From the NCBI GenBank assembly GCA_028291885.1, contig JAQGNJ010000109.1, forward strand, positions 1 to 56,705: a stretch of 56,705 nt of DNA, in the 5' to 3' direction. Source of the DNA: Ramlibacter sp. GTDB lineage: Bacteria; Pseudomonadota; Gammaproteobacteria; Burkholderiales; Burkholderiaceae_C. The notes below the pieces were generated by a model. That model saw only the letters and a list, made by a program, of their open reading frames with translations. It did no database searches and had not been told where the DNA came from. Shown in pieces: positions 16,246 to 25,106 of this stretch. The position numbers were made by a program, and so were the translations under genes. Position 1 is the first letter of the stretch; every line of letters begins with the position of its first letter.

Positions 16246-17571
16246 GTGAGGAAATCCCTGTCCGCGCGCAGCATGCGCAGCGTGTGGCATCCGTGCACGC
16301 AAATGAAGCTGCTCGAAGAGCAGCCACCGATCGCCATTGCGAGCGCAGCTGGCCCTTGGCTGTGTGATGAAACGGGTAAGCGTTACCTGGACGGCATCAG
16401 CTCCTGGTGGGTCAACCTGTTCGGCCACGGCCACCCGCACATCAAGGCTTCCCTGACGGATCAGCTCGATCGCCTTGACCATGTGATGCTGGCCGGTTTC
16501 ACGCACGCGCCTGTGGTGGAGTTGTCCGAACGCCTTGCGTTGCTGACGGGCCTTGGCCATGCGTTCTATGCCAGCGACGGGGCGAGTGCCACCGAGATAG
16601 CGCTGAAGATGAGCGCGCATTTCTGGCGTAACAGCGGGCGCCACACCAAGTGCCGGTTTGTCGGGCTGGCCGGGGGCTACCACGGCGAAACGATTGGCGC
16701 CTTGGGGGTGACCGACGTCCCGGTATTCCGTGACCCATACGCGCCTCTCCTGCGTCTCGCCGCCACTGTGCCCAGCCCCGATGCGCGCGGCGCCCGCCCC
16801 GGTGAAAGCGCAGCGGATGTGGCCAGTCGCTGCGCCGCCGCACTGGAGGCCTGGTTCATCGAGCATGGAGACGAGACCGCGGCGCTGATCGTCGAGCCAC
16901 TGGTGCAATGTGCGGCCGGCATGGCGATGTACGACCCGCAATTCCTACGTCTGGCCCGTGAACTGTGCAACAGATATGACGTTCACCTCGTGGTTGATGA
17001 GATAGCCACCGGATTCGGCCGCACCGGGTCGATGTTCGCTCACCAGCAAGCGGGGATCCGTCCCGACTTCATCTGCCTGTCCAAGGGATTAACGGGGGGA
17101 ACGCTGCCGCTGTCGGCCGTGCTCACGACCGATGCGGTCTACCAGGCTTTCTACGACGACGCGCCGGCCCGGGCGTTCCTGCACTCACATTCCTACACGG
17201 GTAATCCGCTGGCCTGCCGCGCGGCGCTGGCAACGCTCGAGATCTTCGAGCAGCAGGATGTCCTCGCCGGCAACGTCCGACGGGCGCGGATGCTGAGCGA
17301 CGCGCTGGCGCCACTGTCGGCGCATCCGCGGGTGCGGCACGCACGCCATCTGGGGATGATCTGGGCCTGGGACGTGAAGACCACGCTTGCCGATTTCCCG
17401 CAGCGTTATCGCCAGCAGGCCATGGCGCGCGGCCTGCTCCTGCGCCCGATCGGCCGCACGATCTACGCCATGCCGCCATATGTGCTCGACACCGAGGAAG
17501 TCGAGTGGCTGGCCCATGGCGCGCTGGCGGCGCTGGAAGCCGCTCTTGCCGAAGAGACGGCCATCGCATGA
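16246..17571 (+). CDS. bioA: Adenosylmethionine-8-amino-7-oxononanoate aminotransferase
   Basis: A class-III PLP aminotransferase (441 residues from GTG 16246) that converts KAPA to DAPA with SAM as amino donor. Key features are SVWHPCTQMK near the N-terminus, LDGISSWWVNLFGHGHP, YASDGASATEIALKM, GGYHGETIG, the cofactor aspartate in LVVDEIATGFGRTG, and the Schiff-base lysine in FICLSKGLTGG. The start is uncertain: GTG 16246 is preceded by poor ribosome-binding sequence, and ATG 16273, just before SVWHP, gives a length closer to the family (432). The stop overlaps bioD as ATGA, opening the bioADFB operon. Confidence 0.96.
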   Translation: MRKSLSARSMRSVWHPCTQMKLLEEQPPIAIASAAGPWLCDETGKRYLDGISSWWVNLFGHGHPHIKASLTDQLDRLDHVMLAGFTHAPVVELSERLALLTGLGHAFYASDGASATEIALKMSAHFWRNSGRHTKCRFVGLAGGYHGETIGALGVTDVPVFRDPYAPLLRLAATVPSPDARGARPGESAADVASRCAAALEAWFIEHGDETAALIVEPLVQCAAGMAMYDPQFLRLARELCNRYDVHLVVDEIATGFGRTGSMFAHQQAGIRPDFICLSKGLTGGTLPLSAVLTTDAVYQAFYDDAPARAFLHSHSYTGNPLACRAALATLEIFEQQDVLAGNVRRARMLSDALAPLSAHPRVRHARHLGMIWAWDVKTTLADFPQRYRQQAMARGLLLRPIGRTIYAMPPYVLDTEEVEWLAHGALAALEAALAEETAIA

Positions 17572-18239
17572 TCGGATGCTTCGTCACCGGCACCGATACC
17601 GGCGTGGGCAAGACTCTGGCCGCCTCGGCGCTGCTGCACGCGCTGGCCCGCCGTCATGCCCGGGTGGTGGGCATGAAACCGGTCGCCGCGGGCTGCGATC
17701 GCGCAGGCGGCGTCTGGACCAATGAAGACGTGCTGGCGTTGCGCGCTGCCTCCACGATTGAAGCGCCTCCCGAACTGCAGAACCCGATTCTGCTGGCAGA
17801 CGCTGTGTCGCCACACATCGCGGCCGAGCGCGCGGGCGTCGGCATCGACATCGGTCACCTCGTTGCCTGTTACTGCGCACTGAGTCGCCGCGCCGAAGCG
17901 GTCGTTGTTGAAGGGGCCGGCGGCTTTCATGTCCCGCTATCGAGGGAGACTACCGGTGCCGACCTGGCGCAGGCGCTCGCCCTGCCGGTGGTGCTGGTCG
18001 TAGGGTTGCGGCTGGGGTGCCTGAGCCACGCCTTGCTGACGGCAGACGCGATCCGCGCCCGCGGCCTGAAGCTGGCCGGATGGGTAGCAAACAGGATCGA
18101 TGCTGAGATGCAGGCGCAGGAAGACAACATCGCGTTGCTGCGCCACAAGCTGCCAGCGCCGCTGCTTGGCGACTTTCCCCACCTCAGCCGCCCCGACGCC
18201 CGGTCTGTCACCCTGCTTCTTCCCCCCGAATGGACATGA
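17568..18239 (+). CDS. bioD: Dethiobiotin synthetase
   Basis: A 223-residue ATP-dependent carboxylase that closes the ureido ring of DAPA to give dethiobiotin. The P-loop is CFVTGTDTGVGKTLAAS at the N-terminus. MKPVAAGCD carries the substrate lysine, VVEGAGGFHVPL holds the switch motif, and WVANRID precedes the C-terminal part. The ATG at 17568 overlaps the bioA stop. The 3' end overlaps bioF by 10 bases (4 if bioF begins at 18236). Confidence 0.95.
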   Translation: MIGCFVTGTDTGVGKTLAASALLHALARRHARVVGMKPVAAGCDRAGGVWTNEDVLALRAASTIEAPPELQNPILLADAVSPHIAAERAGVGIDIGHLVACYCALSRRAEAVVVEGAGGFHVPLSRETTGADLAQALALPVVLVVGLRLGCLSHALLTADAIRARGLKLAGWVANRIDAEMQAQEDNIALLRHKLPAPLLGDFPHLSRPDARSVTLLLPPEWT

Positions 18240-19471
18240 CCCCCTCCTGGCTCGATGATTTCCCCCGGCGCATCGCCGAGCTTGACGGCGCGCACCTGCG
18301 CCGCCGCCGCAGGGTGGTGGTGCCCGAGGCCGGAGGCCGCATGTCCGTCGACGGCCAGTCGCTGCTGGCGTTCTGCAGCAACGACTACCTCGGGCTGGCC
18401 GCCCATCCCGATCTCATCGAAGCTGCCTGTGCCGGCGCCCGCGAGTTCGGCGTGGGCTCCGGCGCTTCACCCCTCGTGAGCGGCCACAGTCTGGCCAACG
18501 CGGCACTGGAGCAGGAGCTCGCGGATTTTGTCCAGATGCCGCGAGCCTTGTACTTCTATGCCGGCTACACCACCAACATCGGCATCATTCCCGCCCTGGT
18601 CGGCCGCGACGACGCCGTGTTCTCCGACGCGCTCAACCACGCCTGCCTGATCGACGGCGCCCGGTTGTCGCGCGCCCAGATCCACCTCTACGGGCACGCA
18701 GAGTACGGGGCGCTCGAGACCGCGCTGGCCAAGAGCCAGGCACGGCGCAAGCTGGTCATCACCGACGCCGTGTTCAGCATGGACGGCGACGTCGCCGACA
18801 TACCTCAGCTGCTGGCCCTGTGCGAGCGCCACGACGCATTGCTGCTGATCGACGATGCGCACGGCTTTGGCATTCTGGGCCCGCAGGGCCGCGGCAGCCT
18901 GGCCCGAGTCGGCCTGACCGCGCAGCGCGCACCGCACCGGGTCCTCTACATGGCGACGCTGGGCAAGGCGGCAGGCGTTGCAGGCGCATTCGTCGCCGGG
19001 CACGAGCCGCTCATCGAGTGGCTGCTGCAGAAGACGCGCAGCTACATTTTTGCCACTGCCGCTCCCCCCATGCTGGCCAGCGCACTGCGCGCGAGTCTGC
19101 GGCTGATCGAAGGGGACCAGTGGCGCCGCGACCATCTCAATCGCCTCATTGCGCAACTGCGGGGCGGCCTGGGCGCGTTGCTGCGCAGCACGCCCTGGAA
19201 GCTGGGCGTCTCGACGACCGCCGTGCAGGCCCTGGTGATCGGTCCCAACGAGCAGACCCTGGCGGTCATGGATGGATTGCGCGAACGCGGAATTTGGGTT
19301 CCTGCCATCCGTCCACCCACGGTGCCGGAGGGCACGGCCCGGCTGCGCATCGCTCTCTCAGCCGCCCACAGCCACGCTGATGTTGATCATCTGCTCCTGG
19401 CATTGGCGGAACTGGCAGCCAAATCGGTACACACCAACTCGTCCAACCAGCAGACAGACGCGCTGGCCTGA
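18230..19471 (+). CDS. bioF: 8-amino-7-oxononanoate synthase
   Basis: A 413-residue alpha-oxoamine synthase that condenses pimeloyl-ACP/CoA with alanine. It shows [72 protein letters not shown] and the PLP lysine in [14 protein letters not shown] (the lysine is kept). Two starts are possible, ATG 18230 and ATG 18236; the second overlaps the bioD stop as ATGA. It is slightly longer than usual because of a polar C-terminal tail after SVHTNSSN. Third gene of the biotin operon. Confidence 0.95.
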   Translation: MDMTPSWLDDFPRRIAELDGAHLRRRRRVVVPEAGGRMSVDGQSLLAFCSNDYLGLAAHPDLIEAACAGAREFGVGSGASPLVSGHSLANAALEQELADFVQMPRALYFYAGYTTNIGIIPALVGRDDAVFSDALNHACLIDGARLSRAQIHLYGHAEYGALETALAKSQARRKLVITDAVFSMDGDVADIPQLLALCERHDALLLIDDAHGFGILGPQGRGSLARVGLTAQRAPHRVLYMATLGKAAGVAGAFVAGHEPLIEWLLQKTRSYIFATAAPPMLASALRASLRLIEGDQWRRDHLNRLIAQLRGGLGALLRSTPWKLGVSTTAVQALVIGPNEQTLAVMDGLRERGIWVPAIRPPTVPEGTARLRIALSAAHSHADVDHLLLALAELAAKSVHTNSSNQQTDALA

Positions 19472-19497
19472 AAACCTCGCAATTATCCGGAACCAGG

Positions 19498-20559
19498 ATG
19501 TCCACCATGGCAACGCAACCCGTCTCACGACACCCACTGCAACGCAGCAAATCTACACGTCCCCCCGCAAGCCGCTGGAGTGTGCCGGCAGTCCAGGCCT
19601 TGTTCGACCAGCCGTTCCCGGATCTGCTGCACCGCGCACAGACTGTGCACCGAGAAAACTTCGACGCCACCGTGGTCGAGTTTGCCACCCTGCTGTCGAT
19701 CAAGACCGGCGGCTGCCCAGAGGACTGCAGCTACTGCCCCCAGGCTGCGCGTTACGACACCGGCGTCAAAGCCTCGAGCCTGATGGAGCCGGCCGAGGTG
19801 CTGCAGGCCGCGCAACGCGCCAAGGCCGCCGGTGCCACGCGCTTTTGCATGGGCGCGGCGTGGCGTGCACCGAAAGACCGCGACGTCGAAAAAGTGGCCG
19901 CGCTGATCAGCATCGTGAAAGCCCTGGGTCTGGAAACCTGTGCCACGCTGGGCATGCTCGAGGACGGCCAAGCGCGAACCCTGCGGGATGCGGGGCTGGA
20001 CTACTACAACCACAACCTGGACAGTGCGCCCGATTTCTACGGCGACATCATCACCACGCGCAATTACCAGGACCGCCTCGACACGCTGGCGCGCGTGCGC
20101 GGTGCGGGGGTCAAAGTCTGCTGCGGCGGCATTGTCGGCATGGGCGAATCCCGCCAACAGCGCGCGGAACTGATCGCGCAATTGGCCAACCTCGATCCCT
20201 ACCCGGAGTCGGTGCCGATCAACCACCTGGTGCGGGTGCAAGGCACGCCCCTGGCGGGGCAGGCGTCGCTTGATCCCTTCGAGTTCGTGCGCACCATCGC
20301 CGTCGCCCGCATTACCATGCCGCTGGCGCGGGTGCGGCTATCGGCCGGGCGCCAGCAGATGGGCGAGGCGGTGCAGGCGTTGTGCTTTCTGGCCGGCGCC
20401 AACTCCATCTTCTACGGGGACAAGCTGCTGACCACCGGTAATCCAGACACCGATGCCGACCTGGATCTGCTGCAGCGCCTGGGCCTGAAGCCCGGCCAAC
20501 CCGGGGCCGTCAGCCACAAGACCCCCCCGCTGGTCGGCCCCGGTCGGGACTGCGACTAA
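19498..20559 (+). CDS. bioB: Biotin synthase
   Basis: A 353-residue radical-SAM enzyme that inserts sulfur into dethiobiotin. The cluster-binding CxxxCxxC is [12 protein letters not shown] near residue 75. Downstream are [63 protein letters not shown] and the C-terminal [18 protein letters not shown], all standard BioB. It begins 26 bases behind bioF and closes the operon. No clear hairpin terminator was found after it. Confidence 0.97.
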   Translation: MSTMATQPVSRHPLQRSKSTRPPASRWSVPAVQALFDQPFPDLLHRAQTVHRENFDATVVEFATLLSIKTGGCPEDCSYCPQAARYDTGVKASSLMEPAEVLQAAQRAKAAGATRFCMGAAWRAPKDRDVEKVAALISIVKALGLETCATLGMLEDGQARTLRDAGLDYYNHNLDSAPDFYGDIITTRNYQDRLDTLARVRGAGVKVCCGGIVGMGESRQQRAELIAQLANLDPYPESVPINHLVRVQGTPLAGQASLDPFEFVRTIAVARITMPLARVRLSAGRQQMGEAVQALCFLAGANSIFYGDKLLTTGNPDTDADLDLLQRLGLKPGQPGAVSHKTPPLVGPGRDCD

Positions 20560-20609
20560 GGTCTCGTGGTGTGAGTCGCTCTGGGTTGGACCAGCGCTGC
20601 GGCAGATGG

Positions 20610-20997
20610 CTGCCATTCACCGTAAGGGCCGAACTTCACGCGCAGGCCGGCAGGCGCACCGATGGCCAGCTGTATCGCGTAATGCGAGTGCGGGGCAATC
20701 GTCCCCACCGCCCTCCCCCATGCAGCCGCGCACACCGTCCAGGCGACGAAATCACCTCGGGCCTTGAAGCTGCCTCTGGCCTCGAGTTTGTCGGCGCCGG
20801 CCGGAGCCAGCGTCACCTCCTGCTTCTCCTTGCCAGCCAGAAGCGGCACCTTGGCTGGCCTTGGAGTGGTCCATCCTCTCGCCGTGGTCGCTCCGGTACA
20901 ACTGGATGACGTCCGGCCCGGCGACAAGCTCAAGGTCAGCCTGCTTGGCCTCCACGACGATGCCGCCGTGTTTCGTGGCGGCGGCACACTGAACCCG
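20610..20997 (-). pseudogene. Frameshifted remnant of a small hypothetical protein
   Basis: On the minus strand one frame reads HGGIVVEAKQADLELVAGPD, then VIQLYRSDHGE and MDHSKAS. Near 20860 the similarity moves to another frame, reading AKVPLLAGKEKQEVTLAPAG and then ADKLEARGSFKA. Together these resemble a small periplasmic hypothetical protein family that I recall as beginning HGG and containing a LYVRDHG segment, often near metal-efflux genes. No signal peptide or start is present, and the C-terminal part does not match. The broken frame and missing N-terminus mark it as a pseudogene. Confidence 0.5.
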
Positions 20998-21065
20998 GCC
21001 TGACTTCATGCGACGAGGTCGATTCGGTTCTGTCCAGTGAGCGTTGGTTAGCGGTGAGCAGGCGG

Positions 21066-21791
21066 CTATGGCAGCCTCGACAGGTAGCGCTTCTGCAACT
21101 GCCTCAAGCTCTTCTCCATCTCCCCCGCTGCCCCTTCCCCGTCGCGGCTGGCCAGCAACGCGATGAACCTGCGGCGGCTGGCGAAGAGGAACGATGCATC
21201 GTAGGACCCGATGGTCCCGACGAATGCCTGCATCACGTCCAGTATTGCTTCCATCACCATGACCAGGAGCGGATTGTGCGTGGCGCGCGCAAGCAGACGG
21301 TGAAAGTCCAAGTTCGCCTGCAGCCGTTCGTCGACCCGCCCTTCCTTGTGCAGCTTCACCGCTTTCGCCACGTTGGCGCGCAGTTCGCGCAGATCGTCCG
21401 GAGTGCAGTTCTCGCACGCGGCGCGCACGATAGCGGTCTCGACCAGGATGCGCGCGTCGGTGAGCTGGCCCGGCGTGACCCCGCCCAGCTTGTACATATC
21501 GAGCAGGCCTGTCGCTACGCCCCGTCCGCTGCTGTCGCAGATGTAGCAGCCCGCATGCGCGCCGCGCCGCAATTGCAGGACACCCGAACTTTCGAGCGAA
21601 CGCAAGGCCTCGCGCAGCGTGTTTCGCGAAACTCCAAACTGTGCGGCGAGTGTGCGTTCCGGCGGCAGGCGCGTCCCAGGCTTGAGAACGCCCGAGGCCA
21701 TCGCTTGGCGGATCTGGGTGGAAATGTCGTCGAACGCACGGCCCGCTTGCACAGGCGCAAAGGAAAGGGCGGAGAGTGCGCAGGCATTCAT
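21066..21791 (-). CDS. GntR-family (FadR/VanR type) regulator
   Basis: A 241-residue transcription regulator. The N-terminal winged helix-turn-helix reads LPPERTLAAQFGVSRNTLREALRSLE. It is followed by an FCD ligand-binding domain (from about residue 90) with metal-site residues such as the D and H of ANLDFHRLLARATHN. It starts with ATG 21791 and is transcribed away from the monooxygenase at 21893. The tandem palindromes between them are its probable operator. It most likely controls the aromatic-degradation genes on the plus strand, responding to a pathway acid. Effector unknown. Confidence 0.88.
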   Translation of the reverse strand: MNACALSALSFAPVQAGRAFDDISTQIRQAMASGVLKPGTRLPPERTLAAQFGVSRNTLREALRSLESSGVLQLRRGAHAGCYICDSSGRGVATGLLDMYKLGGVTPGQLTDARILVETAIVRAACENCTPDDLRELRANVAKAVKLHKEGRVDERLQANLDFHRLLARATHNPLLVMVMEAILDVMQAFVGTIGSYDASFLFASRRRFIALLASRDGEGAAGEMEKSLRQLQKRYLSRLP

Positions 21792-21820
21792 TGGGAACAG
21801 GAGTGTAGCGTGCTCCCCAT

Positions 21821-21847
21821 GAGGTTGAACCACCGTGGTTGAACCAC
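21821..21847. promoter_or_regulatory. Tandem GntR operator candidate
   Basis: Two copies of a 13-base near-palindrome, GAGGTTGAACCAC (21821-21833) and GTGGTTGAACCAC (21835-21847), stand 14 bp centre to centre. The second is perfect around its middle base. The TTGAAC within the second copy could also serve as a -35 element, with GATACC about 16 bases on as -10 for the monooxygenase gene, so binding would block the promoter. The spacing of more than one helical turn suggests two dimers. Only 100 bases separate the divergent genes. Confidence 0.65.
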
Positions 21848-21892
21848 GGCGCCAGTTTCTGATACCCTTGGGAACCAATTCGAGGAGACGAC

Positions 21893-23080
21893 ATGGCGTT
21901 GAACGCGATCGTTGTGGGCGCGGGGCTCGGTGGGTTGACTGCCGCCGCCGCGCTGCTCCAGCGCGGCATAGACGTGACGGTGCTGGAGCAGGCCGCGCAG
22001 CTCGGAGAAATCGGGGCCGGCGTGCAGCTTGCCCCCAATGCACTCAAAGTGTTGCGCGCGCTCGGCTTGGAGAGTGGCGCGGCACAGCTCGGTTTCGAGC
22101 CGAATGCCCATGTGGTGCGCAACTGGAAGAGCGCCGAGATTCTTGCCTATACGCCCTACAAAGGGGTGCTGCGCGAGGTGTTCGGCGCCGCCTATTACGG
22201 CTACCACCGGGCTGACCTGCACGAGCTATTGCGCACAGCGGTGCCGAAGGCGGTGATCCGGCTTAACTCCCGCTGTGCCGCGGTTCGCCAGGAAGGTGAT
22301 TGCGCAGTGGTGGAACTGACGGATGGCTCCACGCTGAAGGCGGACGTGGTCGTGGGCGCCGACGGCATTCACTCGGCGGTGCGGCAAAGCCTGTTCGGCA
22401 ATGCGCCGCCACGGTTCACCGGGAACGCCTGCTGGCGCGGCATGACGCCAACCTCGGCGCTCGAGCCCGGCCTGCTTCCCCCGGACATGACGGTGTGGTT
22501 TGGGCCTGGAGCGAGCGTGGTCCACTACTACATCCGTGGCGGTTCCGTGATCAACTGGATGGCAGCTTTCGAATCGGACCAGTGGGCCGAGGAGTCGTGG
22601 ACGGCCGAGGGTACGCGCGATGAAGCGGTCGCGCGTTTCGCCGACTGGCACCCTTCCGTGCGGTCGCTCGTGACCAAATCCGACCGCTACCTCAAGTGGG
22701 GCCTGTTCGACCGCGATCCACTCCCCCAGTGGAGCAAGGGGCGCATCACGCTTATGGGGGATGCGTGCCATCCCATGCTGCCGTATCTCGCGCAGGGCGC
22801 ATGCATGGCGCTGGAAGACGGCTACGCGGTAGCCGATGCGCTGGCCAAGGGCGGCAGCGACGTTGCTGCCTCGCTGCAGCGCTACGAACAGGCGCGCCGC
22901 GAGCGTACCGCACGCGTACAGCTGCTGGCTCGGCAACGCTCAATCGAGAACCACCTGCGCGACGAAGATGCGATGCGCGCCCGCGACGAGCGCTTCGCCC
23001 GCGTTCGGGCTGAAGCCGCGACGGGCAAGCATGCCTACGGAATCGAGTGGATCTACGAGCACGACGTCACCGCCAACTGA
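21893..23080 (+). CDS. FAD-dependent aromatic monooxygenase, salicylate/3-hydroxybenzoate hydroxylase-like
   Basis: A 395-residue group-A flavoprotein hydroxylase. The N-terminal dinucleotide fold is IVVGAGLGGLTAAAAL with ELGEIGAGVQL-type context (LGEIGAGVQLAPN). The DG motif is VVGADGIHSAVR, and the second FAD motif is GRITLMGDACHPMLPYLAQG. This is the build of salicylate 1-hydroxylase, 3-hydroxybenzoate 6-hydroxylase and relatives, which use NAD(P)H and O2 on a phenolic acid. The exact substrate cannot be read from sequence. The neighbouring gentisate-type dioxygenase suggests the product is a gentisate-like diol. A good ribosome site (GAGGAG) precedes ATG 21893. Confidence 0.88.
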   Translation: MALNAIVVGAGLGGLTAAAALLQRGIDVTVLEQAAQLGEIGAGVQLAPNALKVLRALGLESGAAQLGFEPNAHVVRNWKSAEILAYTPYKGVLREVFGAAYYGYHRADLHELLRTAVPKAVIRLNSRCAAVRQEGDCAVVELTDGSTLKADVVVGADGIHSAVRQSLFGNAPPRFTGNACWRGMTPTSALEPGLLPPDMTVWFGPGASVVHYYIRGGSVINWMAAFESDQWAEESWTAEGTRDEAVARFADWHPSVRSLVTKSDRYLKWGLFDRDPLPQWSKGRITLMGDACHPMLPYLAQGACMALEDGYAVADALAKGGSDVAASLQRYEQARRERTARVQLLARQRSIENHLRDEDAMRARDERFARVRAEAATGKHAYGIEWIYEHDVTAN

Positions 23081-23099
23081 GCAACCTGCAGGAACCCCC

Positions 23100-24101
23100 A
23101 TGAACTTCTTCTCCTTGCTCCCCCGGGCTTCGGCGCGCTTCGGCGCGGCCTGCCTGCTCGCGACCGCCTCGCTGATCGCCCAGGCCCAGGGTGGCACGGG
23201 CGACTGGCCCAACAAGGCTGTCCGATTCGTGGTCCCGTACCCGCCCGGGGGTCTGGCCGATGCGTTTGCGCGTGCGCTTGCCGACGGCTTGTCGGAAAGG
23301 CTCAAGCAGCCAGTGGTCATCGACAACAAACCCGGCGGCAGCTTGATCATTGGTACGGACCTGGTGGCGAAGGCCGCACCCGACGGATACACGATCCTTC
23401 TGGGCAGCGCCTCCAGTCTGGCGATCAACGTCGGCGCTTTCAAGAAGCTGTCATACGATCCCGCCAGGGACTTCGCGCCAATCTCTCTGGCTTTCCGCAC
23501 GCCCCTGATGTTGATGGTGGCGCCGTCAATTCCCGCCAACAACGTTCGCGAACTCATCGCCTATGGAAGAGCCAACCCCGGCACTCTCAGCTACGCCTCG
23601 CTTGGCCACGGCAGCACGCTGCACCTATCGGGCGAACTGTTCAAGTCGCTCGCGGGCATCGATGTGGCGCACATCCCTTATAAGGGCACCACGACCGCCA
23701 TCCCCGATCTGATGACCGGACGCGTGAGCATGATGTTCGACGGGGGCGCGCTGTTGCCGCAGGCGCGCGAGGGCAAGGTCAAGATGCTGGCAGTCACAAG
23801 CGCCAAGCGCGTTCCCGGGCTGCCGGACGTCCCGACCATGGCGGAGTCTGGCGTCGCCGGGTACGAACTGGATCTCTGGTTCGGGGTCGTCGCCCCCACC
23901 GGTACACCGGCGTCCATCGTCGAGCGCTTGTCGCGCGAAATCGTCGAGGTCGAGAAGCAACCCGCCTTCCGCAACCGCCTCGCATCGTTCGCCCAGATCC
24001 AGTACGACACGTCCACGCCGGCCGAGATGGCCAACATCATGCGCAAGGACATCCAGATGTGGGGCCGTCTGCTGCGCGACTATAAGGTCGAGCCCCAGTA
24101 A
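23100..24101 (+). CDS. Bug-family (TctC-type) extracytoplasmic solute receptor 1
   Basis: A 333-residue secreted receptor. The signal peptide ends near LIAQAQ (about residue 29), and the first strand reads WPNKAVRFVVPYPPGGLAD, the hallmark of Bug/TctC proteins. VVIDNKPGGSLIIGTDLVAKA and HIPYKG are also standard. These periplasmic clamshell proteins bind carboxylates. No TctA/TctB membrane partners are nearby, as is usual for Bug genes in Burkholderiales. Its place behind the monooxygenase suggests it captures the aromatic substrate. It starts at ATG 23100, 19 bases after the previous stop. Confidence 0.92.
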   Translation: MNFFSLLPRASARFGAACLLATASLIAQAQGGTGDWPNKAVRFVVPYPPGGLADAFARALADGLSERLKQPVVIDNKPGGSLIIGTDLVAKAAPDGYTILLGSASSLAINVGAFKKLSYDPARDFAPISLAFRTPLMLMVAPSIPANNVRELIAYGRANPGTLSYASLGHGSTLHLSGELFKSLAGIDVAHIPYKGTTTAIPDLMTGRVSMMFDGGALLPQAREGKVKMLAVTSAKRVPGLPDVPTMAESGVAGYELDLWFGVVAPTGTPASIVERLSREIVEVEKQPAFRNRLASFAQIQYDTSTPAEMANIMRKDIQMWGRLLRDYKVEPQ

Positions 24102-24125
24102 CCATCAAGAAAACACGGGACTTTC

Positions 24126-25106
24126 ATGAACCGCAGAGCCCTCATTGTCGCAACGCTCCTCGCAGGCGGTATCACCGCTGTGGCCAGCGCGCAGACCGCC
24201 GCACCCTTTCCGAACAAGGTCGTCCGCTTCGTAGTTCCCTTTCCGCCCGGCGGCGGCATCGACATCCTGATCCGCGCGGTAGGTGCCGAACTGGGTGCCC
24301 GGTGGGGCCACCCCGTGATCATCGAGAACAAGGCCGGCGGCGGCACCTTGATCGGCGCTGACGCAGTGGCCAGGTCCCCGGCCGATGGCCACACCTTGCT
24401 GGCCACCGTCAACCAGACCATGACGTCCAACCGCTTCCTCTTCAAGAGCCTTCCCTACGACCCCGACAAAAGCTTCGTGCCGGTGATGGAGATGGTCGAA
24501 AGCGAGCAGCTGATCGTGGCCCACGCTGGCGTGCAGGCCAACGATCTGAAGGAGTTCATGGCGCTGGCCAAGCGCGATCCCGCCAAGTACCCCTACGGTT
24601 CCTTCGGCCAGGGCACGCAGCCGCACCTGCTGTTTGCGCTCATGAACAAGCGGGAGGGCACCGACCTCACCCACATTCCCTACAAGGGCGTAGCACAGCT
24701 CATGGCGGCCGTCGCCGCTGGCGAGGTGGCCGTTTCCACTGGCAGCGGCAGCGTCGCTGGCGGGCTGATCCAGACCGGCAGGATGAAGCCGCTGGCCATC
24801 ACGAGCAAGCAGCGCTCGCCGCTGCTTCCCAATGTCCCGACTGCGCAGGAGCAAGGCTTTGGCTACATGAATGCCTCGATCTGGTATGGCCTCTTCGCGC
24901 CCGCGGGCACGCCAGCTGCGGTCGTGGACAAGATCAACGCCGATGTGCGCGCGATCCTGCGCGATCCCGCGTTCGCCGAGAAGAACGTCACTTCGCGAAA
25001 CCTGCGCGTCGTTGCCGGAACGCCGCAGCAGTTCCAGGCGACGATCCGGGAGGAGACTGTTGCGGTCGGGGAGATGGTGCGCGCCGCGGAGGTCAAGGCG
25101 GAATGA
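24126..25106 (+). CDS. Bug-family (TctC-type) extracytoplasmic solute receptor 2
   Basis: A 326-residue paralogue of the preceding receptor. The signal peptide ends near AVASAQ, followed by FPNKVVRFVVPFPPGGGID, VIIENKAGGGTLIGADAVA, THIPYKGVAQ and LLPNVPTAQEQG. Two different Bug proteins in tandem inside one catabolic operon suggest two related substrates, or redundancy after duplication. The two are clearly divergent, so any duplication is old. Its stop overlaps the next start as ATGA. Confidence 0.92.
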   Translation: MNRRALIVATLLAGGITAVASAQTAAPFPNKVVRFVVPFPPGGGIDILIRAVGAELGARWGHPVIIENKAGGGTLIGADAVARSPADGHTLLATVNQTMTSNRFLFKSLPYDPDKSFVPVMEMVESEQLIVAHAGVQANDLKEFMALAKRDPAKYPYGSFGQGTQPHLLFALMNKREGTDLTHIPYKGVAQLMAAVAAGEVAVSTGSGSVAGGLIQTGRMKPLAITSKQRSPLLPNVPTAQEQGFGYMNASIWYGLFAPAGTPAAVVDKINADVRAILRDPAFAEKNVTSRNLRVVAGTPQQFQATIREETVAVGEMVRAAEVKAE

